Part shown: piece after piece, positions 15,356 through 22,267 of the stretch | Position numbering within the stretch: the stretch's first letter is position 1 | How the letters are laid out: each line of letters starts with the position of its first letter | Virus record (IMG/VR): IMGVR_UViG_3300007963_000011 | Location: 1 to 40,010 of that record | Source: a virus | Length of the DNA stretch: 40,010 bases | Strand: one strand, 5' to 3' | Translations under genes and position numbers: made by a program | Notes under the pieces: generated by a model | Told to the model about the DNA's origin: nothing | Seen by the model: only the letters and a program-made list of their open reading frames with translations | Databases searched by the model: none

Positions 15356-17709
15356 GCCTCGCTCTTCATGGCGAAACGCTCACCACGTGGCGAAACTAGA
15401 TCACAGTTCATTATAGCCATAGTTTCCTTGGCAACGTAGTCCACGTGTTCTGGTGGACATTGCAGTAGGACGCTATCGTGGTTGTTCTGTACGATATCTA
15501 CGTCCATTGAGGACAGGGGGTCTTTTTGATTTTCTATTTTCTGTTGCATTTTAGTAAACGTGATGTTGGTTATTGTCCCAACGGTTGATTGCGGTACGAA
15601 AGCGTAGGCTTCCTTGTGCATGGATTCGTCTATGATAGAGGTAAAGACACGGGGGTAGCCGAAGAGATTGCGTAGCACACCGTCTCGGCGTAGAGTATCG
15701 ACAGTCTCCCTGTGCCAGCCTCGTATCTCTGGGAACAGGTCGTGGTAAGTGTTGAGGAATACCTTGGCCTCGGCCTGAGATATGGAGACCTTGCCCTCAG
15801 ACTTCTGTAGGAGATTCAGCCTAAACGTAGGGGGCTTCATGCCGTAGTTGCTGGCATGACAAACCATCTTGGCAATGAAGTAGTAGCGTTTCTCTGCGCT
15901 CCAGTTGTCGCTGGACTTTATTAACTTGTCGAGTTCGCCCCAGCCTCGCAGCGTAGCAACCTCGGCAATCGGTGCAGTACAGTAGTTATCGACCGAGCGG
16001 CCCAGTTCTGCAGACCACACTTCGGCAAACAAACGAAGGGCAACATACACATGACTTTTAATCCCATGTAGAAAGAGACTGCGAAAGTTACCCTTAGCAC
16101 ACAGGTAAGAAACGACAAGTGCCTCTGCACCTGACTGATCCACTTGGACAAAGACTTTGTTTTCATCTGGTAGGAATATCTTGCGTAAATCCTTGGGGAA
16201 GTTTTGCACGTTTGTACCCCAGCGGCCAAGCAATCTTTTAGAGGCTAGCCTAAACGTGGTAGTCCCGGCCAAGTTGTACCCCGTGGTAATCCTTTCCTTG
16301 GTTGTTCCACGTGGAACATACGGTGGGAACTTTAGCTGCCCCGACTGCTTGGCTACGCCACGGTACTTTAGGATGATGGTGAGTACAGGATTCGGGTGCT
16401 TCAGACGTAGCTGCAGCAGAGTCTTCTCATTGGTCATATCCTTGACCGGCTTCTTATACCCCATACCATCATATAGATAAGCCGAGACCTGCTTGGGGCT
16501 GTTAGGATTCAACGTATACCCCACAAGCAGCTTCAACATACGAGAGAGCTGGGCGCAGTAGCGCGTGTTGTAAACCACACGGTCGTCTAAGTCCTGCTTG
16601 TTGTAGTTGATACCCTGCAGCATGGCCGTTAGATACGGTGCGATGCTGTCGTTTACCTGTTGGATACTGTCCTCTGCGTAGAGTTGCTTCGCGTGGATGG
16701 TTAGCTTTGGTTTGAGTAGGGCTAGGCTTATAACATCCTTGGCGTTGTAGTGGTAGAGGGAGAGGATTTGCTGCTGGTTGCGCGGTTCAAAGACACCGTC
16801 GTTCTTGTGGTACTCGCGGTCAGCGTAGAGGGAGATGCAATGGCCTAGGGATTTCTCGACTTCGGGGCATAGGCGATGGTGTGCGAGCATCGTATCGTAG
16901 ACTTTGCGCGGGGCAGGGATACCATACTTGTAGGCCATGACGAAGAGGTCGAACAAGGCATTGTGGATTACCACCGTATTGTCGCGGAATGCCACCGCCA
17001 AGGCTCTTAAAATTCTTGCTGTACCCAGACCACCATAGTAGTACGCACGGCGCGGGATTTCGTACATCGGAACACAGATAGCTTCCGCCTCTGACCAACC
17101 GTACCCAAAGCACGTAAGCGTCAAGTCACTAGCGGTCTCTACGTCAAAGAATAAATCCTTGCCCTTCGTTTCTGTAAGGTCTTTAACTACTGCTTCAATA
17201 TCTGGATAGATTACCTCACCCAACTCTTCTATCTTTGGCTTTACCAGAAGATACCGACACGCTTTCTTGATATCTTTCCGTAACCAAAACCGCCAGTTCT
17301 GTCGCTTGGTCTTACCGTGCGTAGCCTTATCATCGTCGCTGCCGCCGGTGTACTCTGTGTTAGGGTTGAAGTAGTTCTTGCGATCGAAGGCATCCTGCGG
17401 CATATACGACGCGAGATGTATAACGTCACCCTCCATCCAAGGGTTGCCTCTCTGCTCATCGAGACCTACGCCCGGTTTGTACTGATGCAAAGACTTACGC
17501 CCAAGCAACAACACAACCCTAGTGTTCGGTAGGTAGCCTGCGTTTAACGTAGACAACGTACGCAGGTCACAAGATTCACGGCTAACCCCAAGTGTAGAAT
17601 CGAAAAACGCCCCCGCGTAGCCGCTCATAAGAACGTGGCGGTCAAACCGCGAGGGCGTGTCGATTACGACAGTTAGGCCTGAGTATTTCTCAGCAGGCTT
17701 ATGACGCAT
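15322..17709 (-). CDS. polA: Family A DNA polymerase with 3'-5' exonuclease and degenerate glycosylase-like N-terminus
   Basis: 795 residues. Residues 1-150 resemble a uracil-DNA glycosylase-like fold (VVLLLGRKSLHQYKPG, then IHLASYMPQDAFD), with the catalytic-type motifs not preserved. The exonuclease has Exo I FFDVETAS (Asp189, Glu191), Exo II NALFD (Asn250, Asp254) and Exo III YNAKD (Tyr321, Asp325). The polymerase has motif A VDQSGAEA (Asp524), motif B with Lys614, Tyr622 and Gly623, and motif C HDS (His744, Asp745). The residue matching E. coli Phe762 is His618. It replicates the phage genome. It overlaps the genes on both sides (11 bases upstream, 34 downstream), so it lies in one operon with the ATPase gene. 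Confidence 0.95.
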   Translation of the reverse strand: MRHKPAEKYSGLTVVIDTPSRFDRHVLMSGYAGAFFDSTLGVSRESCDLRTLSTLNAGYLPNTRVVLLLGRKSLHQYKPGVGLDEQRGNPWMEGDVIHLASYMPQDAFDRKNYFNPNTEYTGGSDDDKATHGKTKRQNWRFWLRKDIKKACRYLLVKPKIEELGEVIYPDIEAVVKDLTETKGKDLFFDVETASDLTLTCFGYGWSEAEAICVPMYEIPRRAYYYGGLGTARILRALAVAFRDNTVVIHNALFDLFVMAYKYGIPAPRKVYDTMLAHHRLCPEVEKSLGHCISLYADREYHKNDGVFEPRNQQQILSLYHYNAKDVISLALLKPKLTIHAKQLYAEDSIQQVNDSIAPYLTAMLQGINYNKQDLDDRVVYNTRYCAQLSRMLKLLVGYTLNPNSPKQVSAYLYDGMGYKKPVKDMTNEKTLLQLRLKHPNPVLTIILKYRGVAKQSGQLKFPPYVPRGTTKERITTGYNLAGTTTFRLASKRLLGRWGTNVQNFPKDLRKIFLPDENKVFVQVDQSGAEALVVSYLCAKGNFRSLFLHGIKSHVYVALRLFAEVWSAELGRSVDNYCTAPIAEVATLRGWGELDKLIKSSDNWSAEKRYYFIAKMVCHASNYGMKPPTFRLNLLQKSEGKVSISQAEAKVFLNTYHDLFPEIRGWHRETVDTLRRDGVLRNLFGYPRVFTSIIDESMHKEAYAFVPQSTVGTITNITFTKMQQKIENQKDPLSSMDVDIVQNNHDSVLLQCPPEHVDYVAKETMAIMNCDLVSPRGERFAMKSEACIGDTWGGVA

Positions 17710-17965
17710 CGGTTGGCAACTCTAGCTCCATGAGCTTTGCTGTAGCGATCTCTTCAGACTCCTTGTTGAAGTCTTTATTAGACTTGAAGTTCTCGTCTGC
17801 GTAGGACGCAATCAAAGAACCGGCATCTTGAAAGCCAGCCTTGTATCCAACGACGAGAACCTTTGCCATGAGTTCCTTTAACCTGTGCGCCAAGGCTTCA
17901 CAGTCTTGAGGCTTCTTAGGGGCCAAGCTTTCCAACTCTTGCTTTACGTGTTCAATTACTGTCAA
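17699..17965 (-). CDS. Hypothetical acidic helical protein (88 aa)
   Basis: Starts with TTG, and the start is well supported: a perfect AAGGAGG ribosome binding site lies about 5 bases upstream, inside the end of the preceding small gene, whose TGA overlaps this start. The protein is helical and charged, with a conserved-looking centre LAHRLKELMAKVLVVGYKAG and an acidic second half (SYADENFKSNKDFNKESEE). No family is recognised. It overlaps the polymerase start by 11 bases, so it is probably translated together with it and may assist replication (inference from position only). Confidence 0.75.
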   Translation of the reverse strand: MTVIEHVKQELESLAPKKPQDCEALAHRLKELMAKVLVVGYKAGFQDAGSLIASYADENFKSNKDFNKESEEIATAKLMELELPTDAS

Positions 17966-18129
17966 CGTGGCCTCCTTAGTCCTAGTGATAAAAGACGGGG
18001 TACGTACTGGTTTAGACGTAGCTTCCTGTCTCGTGCTTCTACCTTTAGCCTCTTATGTAGGCCTTCCGGTATTAGTATCGCGCAGTATCTTTTTACGCGC
18101 CCATCAGATTTAGGTTTTGTTATGTTCAT
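17962..18129 (-). CDS. Small ribbon-helix-helix DNA-binding protein (55 aa)
   Basis: A 55-residue frame, MNITKPKSDGRVKRYCAILI followed by PEGLHKRLKVEARDRKLRLN and QYVPRLLSLGL. The order is a basic N-terminal arm, a short beta strand (RYCAILIPE), helix one (GLHKRLKVEARDR), a turn with Asn, and helix two (NQYVPRLLSLGL). This is the Arc/MetJ/CopG ribbon-helix-helix pattern, in which a dimer inserts the strand in the DNA major groove. It lacks a visible ribosome binding site and is preceded at 16 bases by the candidate structured RNA at 18146-18229. Its TGA overlaps the next TTG start. It may be a phage regulator, possibly acting on its own operon (inference). Confidence 0.75.
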   Translation of the reverse strand: MNITKPKSDGRVKRYCAILIPEGLHKRLKVEARDRKLRLNQYVPRLLSLGLRRPR

Positions 18130-18145
18130 TTTATTTTCTGTAAGT

Positions 18146-18229
18146 GAGGCTTGCGTTTGTTTCAGAAGGGGGTGAAAGAGTTACACCTACCTGACGTAGA
18201 ATCTCTCCACGTACCATACCGCAAGCCTC
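18146..18229 (-). ncRNA. Candidate three-way-junction RNA, copy B
   Basis: The gap between the ssDNA-binding-protein gene and the ribbon-helix-helix gene folds, on the leftward strand, as a 10-bp perfect closing stem (GAGGCTTGCG with CGCAAGCCTC). The stem encloses a 7-bp hairpin (18194-18212, one G-U pair) with loop GAGAU and a second hairpin at 18171-18187. The joining segments read AUGG before the first hairpin and GAAACA before the closing strand. The element begins 8 bases after a stop and ends 16 bases before an ATG. The same plan occurs at 22861-22936. It could be a riboswitch, processing site or translation control element. Confidence 0.45.
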
Positions 18230-18237
18230 GTATGAGA

Positions 18238-18720
18238 CTAGAACCCCGACAGATCGTGGTCTTCAGCAGCTTCTAACCTGCGTTCCACGTTGTAGCGATA
18301 GTTCGCCAACGGCTGCCCAGTTATGGGGTCGATCATAGGATCACCTGTGATCTCGTCCATCCTAGACTCGGTCTTCGTGTAGAGTACAGCCTTAAAAGCT
18401 TTACCCTTTAGACCTGCCGCTATGTCATCGTACTCTTCCAGCTCAAAATCTTCTGGCAGATCAAAGATTTTGTGATACTCCTTCAGACTCCGTGATGGAA
18501 TCAGAGGGTAGTCCCTAACTTGAACGCCACCGACTTCAACGAAACCCCTAGGCCCGTTAACTTCTGTGGGTTCCACAACCTCAGCTACAACAGCAACCAT
18601 GTCGTTGCCCTTGCTGCTAACCTTGCGCTCGGCTTCGACAATGCGAAGCGTGTATGTACCGTTCGGGAGGTAAGGCCTACCCGAACTTTCCGTAATGTCC
18701 TTTAGACTTATTCTAGCCAT
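18238..18720 (-). CDS. Probable single-stranded DNA-binding protein, DUF669-like (160 aa)
   Basis: The N-terminal half has an OB-fold-like arrangement: YLPNGTYTLRIVEAERKVSS, then KGNDMVAVVAEVVEP, then beta strands with GGVQVRDYPL. The C-terminus becomes acidic and ends AAEDHDLSGF, an acidic tip with a terminal aromatic residue as in many SSB proteins and T7 gp2.5, where it recruits replication partners. Phage proteins of this sort protect single strands during replication and recombination. It lies upstream of the polymerase in the leftward operon, and a Sak4-like annealing ATPase is encoded nearby. No ribosome binding site is seen before the ATG. Confidence 0.7.
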   Translation of the reverse strand: MARISLKDITESSGRPYLPNGTYTLRIVEAERKVSSKGNDMVAVVAEVVEPTEVNGPRGFVEVGGVQVRDYPLIPSRSLKEYHKIFDLPEDFELEEYDDIAAGLKGKAFKAVLYTKTESRMDEITGDPMIDPITGQPLANYRYNVERRLEAAEDHDLSGF

Positions 18721-18798
18721 TAGTTATTAGTATGTAGTATGTGTTTATGTTTATCGTAGTGTATCGTACACGTATCCCCTACACTCATAGGGAAAGTA
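18721..18798 (-). promoter_or_regulatory. A/T-rich leader before the SSB-like gene
   Basis: About 78 bases between the structured segment and the ATG at 18720. The leftward strand carries two small hairpins (CCCTA-TGAGTG-TAGGG, and GTGTA-CGA-TACAC), then an A/T/C-rich run with CATA/CTA repeats up to the start codon, and no ribosome binding site. It probably holds the 5' untranslated part of the SSB-like transcript; a promoter cannot be singled out. Confidence 0.3.
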
Positions 18799-18957
18799 AT
18801 CTTGAGGTGTCTGCCGCGCCACACAGATGTACGCTAAGTTGTCTTACCAACCCTGTCCCCGCAGCGGAGTCAGTCCCCGCTTTGAAGGGCGACGGAGGCC
18901 CAAGTCGGCAGTCGCAGACATATGACAAACCGCAACTGCAATTACGCACCTCAAGAT
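18799..18957 (-). ncRNA. Candidate larger structured RNA upstream of the SSB-like gene
   Basis: The gap 18721-18969 lacks a convincing gene. On the leftward strand an 11-bp perfect stem (ATCTTGAGGTG with CACCTCAAGAT) closes about 137 bases that contain a strong 7-bp hairpin with loop ACUGA (AGCGGGG...CTCCGCT, one G-U), a GGGC...GCCC hairpin, a GUUG-GUAAGA-CAAC hairpin and a TGTCTGC/GCAGACA pairing that competes with the base of the main stem. The tract looks G+C-richer than its flanks. Cys-rich short frames cross it on both strands, so a small protein (GTG at 18985 or ATG at 18967 to 18785) is the alternative. Confidence 0.35.
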
Positions 18958-18969
18958 CTAAATTCATTC

Positions 18970-19185
18970 CTAGAATCTCCACCACCTAGACAGGGGTAGG
19001 CAATCCTCGCGGTTCTTAATAGCCCGGTCTCTAGCCTCTTTCAGTTGGCTGTCCGTGAACATGTACGGGGTAAGCTCAGTTCTGGTTTTAAGGTACGTAA
19101 AGACGTACGACTTGTTAGCTGACTTTTGCTGGCTGGTGTTTGCTACTACAAACAACCGCCCTAGTTTTGCTTTAGGTTTTTTCAT
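18970..19185 (-). CDS. Hypothetical protein (71 aa)
   Basis: Basic N-terminus (MKKPKAKLGRLFVVANTSQQ) followed by a helical segment FTDSQLKEARDRAIKNREDC. The latter resembles a short pattern (FTDxQLxxAxxRAxKNxED) common in small phage proteins of unknown role. It ends with an aromatic tail LSRWWRF. Its ATG overlaps the preceding TGA in an ATGA junction with the gene at 19182-19400, so the two are translationally coupled. No domain is recognised and no function can be assigned. Confidence 0.7.
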   Translation of the reverse strand: MKKPKAKLGRLFVVANTSQQKSANKSYVFTYLKTRTELTPYMFTDSQLKEARDRAIKNREDCLPLSRWWRF

Positions 19186-19400
19186 TCGTAATGTTCCGCT
19201 GCTTTTTTTATACCCATTTCCTTGACCTTTAATCTTATCTTATCCATCTGCTTCAGACGTAGCCTGTGCATTTCTTGGCGTACTACCGGATGCCATATAG
19301 CCTTGATTGCCCCAGAGATTCCTACCTTGGAATGGTAGTTGTCTCTGGCCCATTGTACGTAGTCTTCGGTTTCTTTGGTTGTTAGTTTCATTTCAGTCAT
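19182..19400 (-). CDS. Hypothetical basic helical protein (72 aa)
   Basis: A small, charged, helical protein with a C-terminal run of Lys and Arg (RLRLKQMDKIRLKVKEMGIKK) that suggests nucleic acid or protein contact. It contains an aromatic patch (YVQWARDNYHS and AIWHPV). It shares ATGA with the next gene downstream and lies 9 bases after the gene upstream. An ATG at residue 4 is an alternative start. No family is recognised. Confidence 0.65.
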   Translation of the reverse strand: MTEMKLTTKETEDYVQWARDNYHSKVGISGAIKAIWHPVVRQEMHRLRLKQMDKIRLKVKEMGIKKAAEHYE

Positions 19401-19409
19401 AGTATTGAT

Positions 19410-19769
19410 CTAGATAACAAGCTCATCTTTAATGTATGGTGTTGTTGTGTAACCCTCTAAAATCTCTGCAGATTTCATTGGTATGTACCACTGTGATCCT
19501 GCTCCGTGATAGCCGTCTGAGCCACCACTTAGTATTGATTCAAGACTTAGTTTAAGGTATAACTTTTTTACTAGGTCTGAAAAAACAAACAACTTAACAG
19601 CATTGTTTTTAGCATAGTCGAGTAGCCTCTTGTCAAAACTTAGTGATTCGCTCTGCCATAAAACTGACGAAGCAAACGGAAACTCTCTTACAATGGCGTC
19701 TCCAATATGCTTTCCTACGAATGTTTTTCTGCCGTTAACCGTGGTGTAGATTGCTTTACTCTTAGGCAT
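19410..19769 (-). CDS. Hypothetical protein (119 aa)
   Basis: The N-terminus reads MPKSKAIYTTVNGRKTFVGK, then a helical and aromatic middle (FASSVLWQSESLSFDKRLLDYA) and a Gly/Ser-rich segment GGSDGYHGAGSQWYIP near residues 82-97. I recognise no family. The start overlaps the end of the Sak4-like ATPase gene by 8 bases, which points to co-translation, so a role in recombination or replication is possible but unproven. The local sequence appears A/T-richer than the neighbouring genes. Confidence 0.65.
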   Translation of the reverse strand: MPKSKAIYTTVNGRKTFVGKHIGDAIVREFPFASSVLWQSESLSFDKRLLDYAKNNAVKLFVFSDLVKKLYLKLSLESILSGGSDGYHGAGSQWYIPMKSAEILEGYTTTPYIKDELVI

Positions 19770-20418
19770 AGTATTCCTCCACTTTCTTTAGCACCTCCAC
19801 AATATCATTCGGTATCAACTGTTCGTCAAACATACCCATTGGGGTCTTGGCCGAGGTAACCCCGTCCGTGTTAGTCTGAAAAAAGTATTCCATCTCTTCG
19901 GTCTTCTCGTTCTTGCGTACCTCGGTGAACAACACCATGAGGAACTCCTTCTCTACTGCACCTTCGTGAACTTTACCTTGGACTTTGACCCTACGGTGGG
20001 AAGACTCCCCACCTGTGATCTGCGGTATCTTCACGATGTCGTCTACTGCCGTGAAGATAATCGTAGCCTTGTCGTTCTTGATAGAGTCCAGCATGTTGCG
20101 GATAGTTCTATTGTAGAACGACCAGATATCGTAGCCCTTGAACGAGTTCGTGGCAAGCGTATTTACCTGCTCCACGTATTTAGTGAAGGATTCCACCACG
20201 ATAGTCTCGCAGTTGTCTTCCTTTAAGGTTTTCTCAAGCAGCCTAGGGAAGGCGTTGGCATTCTCTACAGGAACGATGTTGAACCTGCTGGCGTTACGAA
20301 AGGGGAATCCCTTTCGTTCCAAGTCTAGGATGTAGGTAGTCTCTGGGTCTAGGTTACGCAGCGACGTACTCTTGCCGCTGCCACTATGACCCACGATTGC
20401 TATTAGTGGTTTATACAT
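19762..20418 (-). CDS. Sak4-like RecA-fold ATPase, single-strand annealing (218 aa)
   Basis: The Walker A motif is at residues 10-18 (GHSGSGKST). It is followed by YILDLERKGFPF, typical of the phage AAA_24/Sak4 family, and a Walker B candidate ETIVVES at 71-77 with a polar strand IIFTAVDDI. Sak4 proteins are short RecA-like ATPases that assist annealing of complementary single strands with the phage SSB. The length of about 218 fits the family. The neighbours support a recombination set: SSB-like protein, PD-(D/E)XK nuclease with an iron-sulphur cluster, and Nmad1-type protein. It overlaps genes on both sides by 8 bases. Confidence 0.8.
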   Translation of the reverse strand: MYKPLIAIVGHSGSGKSTSLRNLDPETTYILDLERKGFPFRNASRFNIVPVENANAFPRLLEKTLKEDNCETIVVESFTKYVEQVNTLATNSFKGYDIWSFYNRTIRNMLDSIKNDKATIIFTAVDDIVKIPQITGGESSHRRVKVQGKVHEGAVEKEFLMVLFTEVRKNEKTEEMEYFFQTNTDGVTSAKTPMGMFDEQLIPNDIVEVLKKVEEYYA

Positions 20419-20782
20419 TATCTGTTTCTGTTGTTACTTCTACTTGTGTTTCTGGTTCAATGATACCAAAGAAGGTATCGAATTCTAACTGCTCCTCGCT
20501 GGGCCACTCGTTGCGTAGTAGCATAAGCCCGATGAGTCCGTAGTTTGCTATGTCCTTGAAGGTATCCTCCAGCGATTCGTGCTTGGGGGATTCCTCCTTG
20601 TCCATCAGCAAATTCGCAAGACGTTCTACCTTGTCGTACAAACGCACGCTAAGGCCTTTCGTACCGAACCGGCTGATGTTGCCCGGCCCGTAGTCTTTCT
20701 GCTTCGAGTCTAGGAGACTGACGCACTCCGCCGCTATGTACAGCGCACGCTTACCTGCTATCGTATCCAGTTGTATTTTCAT
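20411..20782 (-). CDS. DUF1599 / Nmad1-type nucleotide-modification-associated protein (123 aa)
   Basis: The core KQKDYGPGNISRFGTKGLSV, then RLYDKVERLANLLMD and ESLEDTFKDIANYGLIGLML, matches the DUF1599 pattern (K-x-DYG, then a K-x-x-RL helix, then a D-x-x-D-IANY helix), a mainly helical fold near MazG-type nucleotide pyrophosphohydrolases. These are often found with phage genes for modified nucleotides or polymerase and could adjust the nucleotide pool. No hypermodification enzyme is visible in this window. It overlaps the ATPase gene by 8 bases and shares ATGA with the upstream gene. Confidence 0.75.
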   Translation of the reverse strand: MKIQLDTIAGKRALYIAAECVSLLDSKQKDYGPGNISRFGTKGLSVRLYDKVERLANLLMDKEESPKHESLEDTFKDIANYGLIGLMLLRNEWPSEEQLEFDTFFGIIEPETQVEVTTETDNV

Positions 20783-21060
20783 TTGCTAAGTGTCCTTCCG
20801 ATTAGTATGGACATATTCTGTATAGACTTGTCTATTGCGGTTAGCTTACTTCCGAGCATGTCTGCCGCTGCTAAGATCGCTGCGGTGTGGCTGGCAGAGT
20901 CAGTAGTCAGTATTCCTGTCATCTCGTTGTCCTGTAGCGTAGCTTCAAGGGTCGCATTAAGTGACTCCAAGGCTGCCGTGTATCGTAGCAAGGTAAAGTT
21001 ATCCATGCCGTCTCTGTAGGCATCGTGCCTAGCCTTTAGTGTTTTTTCTGTTACTTCCAT
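20779..21060 (-). CDS. Hypothetical helical protein (93 aa)
   Basis: Almost entirely alpha-helical by eye, rich in Ala, Thr and Leu: a charged N-terminal helix (TEKTLKARHDAYRDGMDN), then LRYTAALESLNATLEATLQD and a second half with AAILAAADMLGSKLTAIDKS, so a coiled coil or helical bundle is likely. It shares ATGA with the DUF1599 gene downstream and lies 4 bases after the nuclease gene upstream. No family is recognised. Confidence 0.65.
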   Translation of the reverse strand: MEVTEKTLKARHDAYRDGMDNFTLLRYTAALESLNATLEATLQDNEMTGILTTDSASHTAAILAAADMLGSKLTAIDKSIQNMSILIGRTLSK

Positions 21061-21064
21061 AATG

Positions 21065-21982
21065 TTATAGTTGGAATTGTAGTGGATCGTAGACCTTGCG
21101 GGTGTAGTCCATGTTGACTATGGACTCCCTGTCACCGGCTGAGTTTGCCGTACACAAGGGAGTAAACCCACATAGGCCAAACTTAGTCTCGCAACAGGCG
21201 AAGTTGCTAAGGAAGATATCCTCACCGTCCTGCTCTGTGTACGTGTTGAAGTATATGTCCAGCTTGCTGCGTATCCTACCCACAAGGTCGTCAATGTAAG
21301 CTTGGAACTTGGCCAGCCTGTCGTTGCTGAACTCGAATATCTCGCTGCGTTCAAACTTGTTCTTGTTAGTTCGCCCAAGGAACAGACCGTTAATCATACA
21401 GCCTACGTTGTCTTCGGGGAAAAGCTTATGCCAGATGAGGTTGTAGAACATAAGCTGCGGGGATATTTTGTAGGATGCGAAGTAGGAGGCAATGCCGTAG
21501 GCTGCCGTGGACTTGTGGTCTACGATGACAGGCCTGCCGAAGTAGGTTCCGACGAAGTCTATCGTGCCACAGAAGAGTACGTCCAGCTCCGGTGTCTGTA
21601 GGTAGGGGTAGGCGAAGCGCATCTCAAGTAGAGGGTCAGGGTCTTTGCGTACCTGTAGCCCTGTGTCCACCTTGTAGTATTGTTGGAGTAGGTTGACCAA
21701 GTGGGCTAGGTCTCGGAAGTCTTTGTCCGGTACAAGCACATCGGCGTAGTGATCTATGGCTAGGTTGGTAGCCTTCTCCTCGTCACCATCAGAGTAGTAC
21801 GACTCCAAGGCCTTGTGTACTGCCGTGCCATACTCCATCTTATGGTTAGAGTTCCGCTTGCGTAGCCCTCGACACAACATATACCACAGCCTACGTTCGC
21901 ACGCTGATTCCTTTATGAGTGACGCATCTATCTTTAATATAAGTTTACCCTCTTTTGTTTTTTCTAGGTTAAGTAATTCCAT
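21065..21982 (-). CDS. Cas4/RecB-like PD-(D/E)XK nuclease with Fe-S cysteines (305 aa)
   Basis: Motifs in order: Cys28 in SACERRLWYML; GTAVHKALE (His56), the RecB-type first motif; CGTIDFVG (Asp142); IVDHKST (Asp155, Lys157), the catalytic core; QLMFYN (Gln176), motif QxxxY; and a C-terminal group CCETKFGLCGFTPLC (Cys263/264, 271, 277) that with Cys28 could bind a 4Fe-4S cluster as in Cas4 and AddB. The product would be a single-strand exonuclease working with the Sak4-like and SSB-like proteins. No CRISPR array is present, so it is not a CRISPR adaptation gene. Its start overlaps the next upstream gene by 14 bases. Confidence 0.85.
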   Translation of the reverse strand: MELLNLEKTKEGKLILKIDASLIKESACERRLWYMLCRGLRKRNSNHKMEYGTAVHKALESYYSDGDEEKATNLAIDHYADVLVPDKDFRDLAHLVNLLQQYYKVDTGLQVRKDPDPLLEMRFAYPYLQTPELDVLFCGTIDFVGTYFGRPVIVDHKSTAAYGIASYFASYKISPQLMFYNLIWHKLFPEDNVGCMINGLFLGRTNKNKFERSEIFEFSNDRLAKFQAYIDDLVGRIRSKLDIYFNTYTEQDGEDIFLSNFACCETKFGLCGFTPLCTANSAGDRESIVNMDYTRKVYDPLQFQL

Positions 21983-22184
21983 ATGATCTCTTTAGTAGTT
22001 CTACCTTATCGAGTAGGTTTGGTTTCTCTTTCGGCACACGCTTCTTACGTGCGGTTTTAGCTTTAGATAACGTCACCTGTGGCTCGGTTAACTTTAAGTA
22101 GCAGTCGAAGTGTTGGAGTAAGTCCTCATCCGACATAGCCTCCAGCTTTTCTACGGTACAATCTAGCAGTTCTTCAATCGTCAT
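21969..22184 (-). CDS. Hypothetical protein (71 aa)
   Basis: The N-terminal half is acidic and helical (TIEELLDCTVEKLEAMSDED followed by LLQHFDCYLKL), the second half strongly basic (SKAKTARKKRVPKEKP). This two-part charge pattern is frequent in small phage proteins that bridge DNA and a protein partner. No family is recognised. It overlaps the nuclease gene by 14 bases and the preceding micro-gene by 11 bases, so it belongs to the same transcript. Confidence 0.65.
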   Translation of the reverse strand: MTIEELLDCTVEKLEAMSDEDLLQHFDCYLKLTEPQVTLSKAKTARKKRVPKEKPNLLDKVELLKRSYGIT

Positions 22185-22260
22185 AAAGGTCTATGATAAA
22201 TAGTGCTGAGAATAGCAGGGTAAAGAATACAGAGGCTACCGTTAGTATCAACAGGGGCAT
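22174..22260 (-). CDS. Micro-protein with one membrane span (28 aa)
   Basis: A 28-codon frame fills the 83-base gap between two genes and overlaps the downstream start. The product is nearly all membrane span, MPLLILTVASVFFTLLFSAL, then FIIDLYDD with an acidic end. No strong ribosome binding site is seen, but the ATG lies 7 bases after the preceding stop, so reinitiation is possible. A second small membrane protein is at 26700-26792 in the same operon. Its role is unknown, and chance cannot be excluded for so short a frame. Confidence 0.45.
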   Translation of the reverse strand: MPLLILTVASVFFTLLFSALFIIDLYDD

Positions 22261-22267
22261 TCTGTGT

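Noticed and set aside
18741-18989. Rightward 82-codon frame over the structured gap
   Set aside because: Opposite to all nearby genes, no ribosome binding site, and composition is explained by the hairpins and by the leftward frame.
21065-21982. CRISPR-associated cas4 gene
   Set aside because: The Cas4-like nuclease stands in a phage recombination operon; no array, cas1 or cas2 is present.
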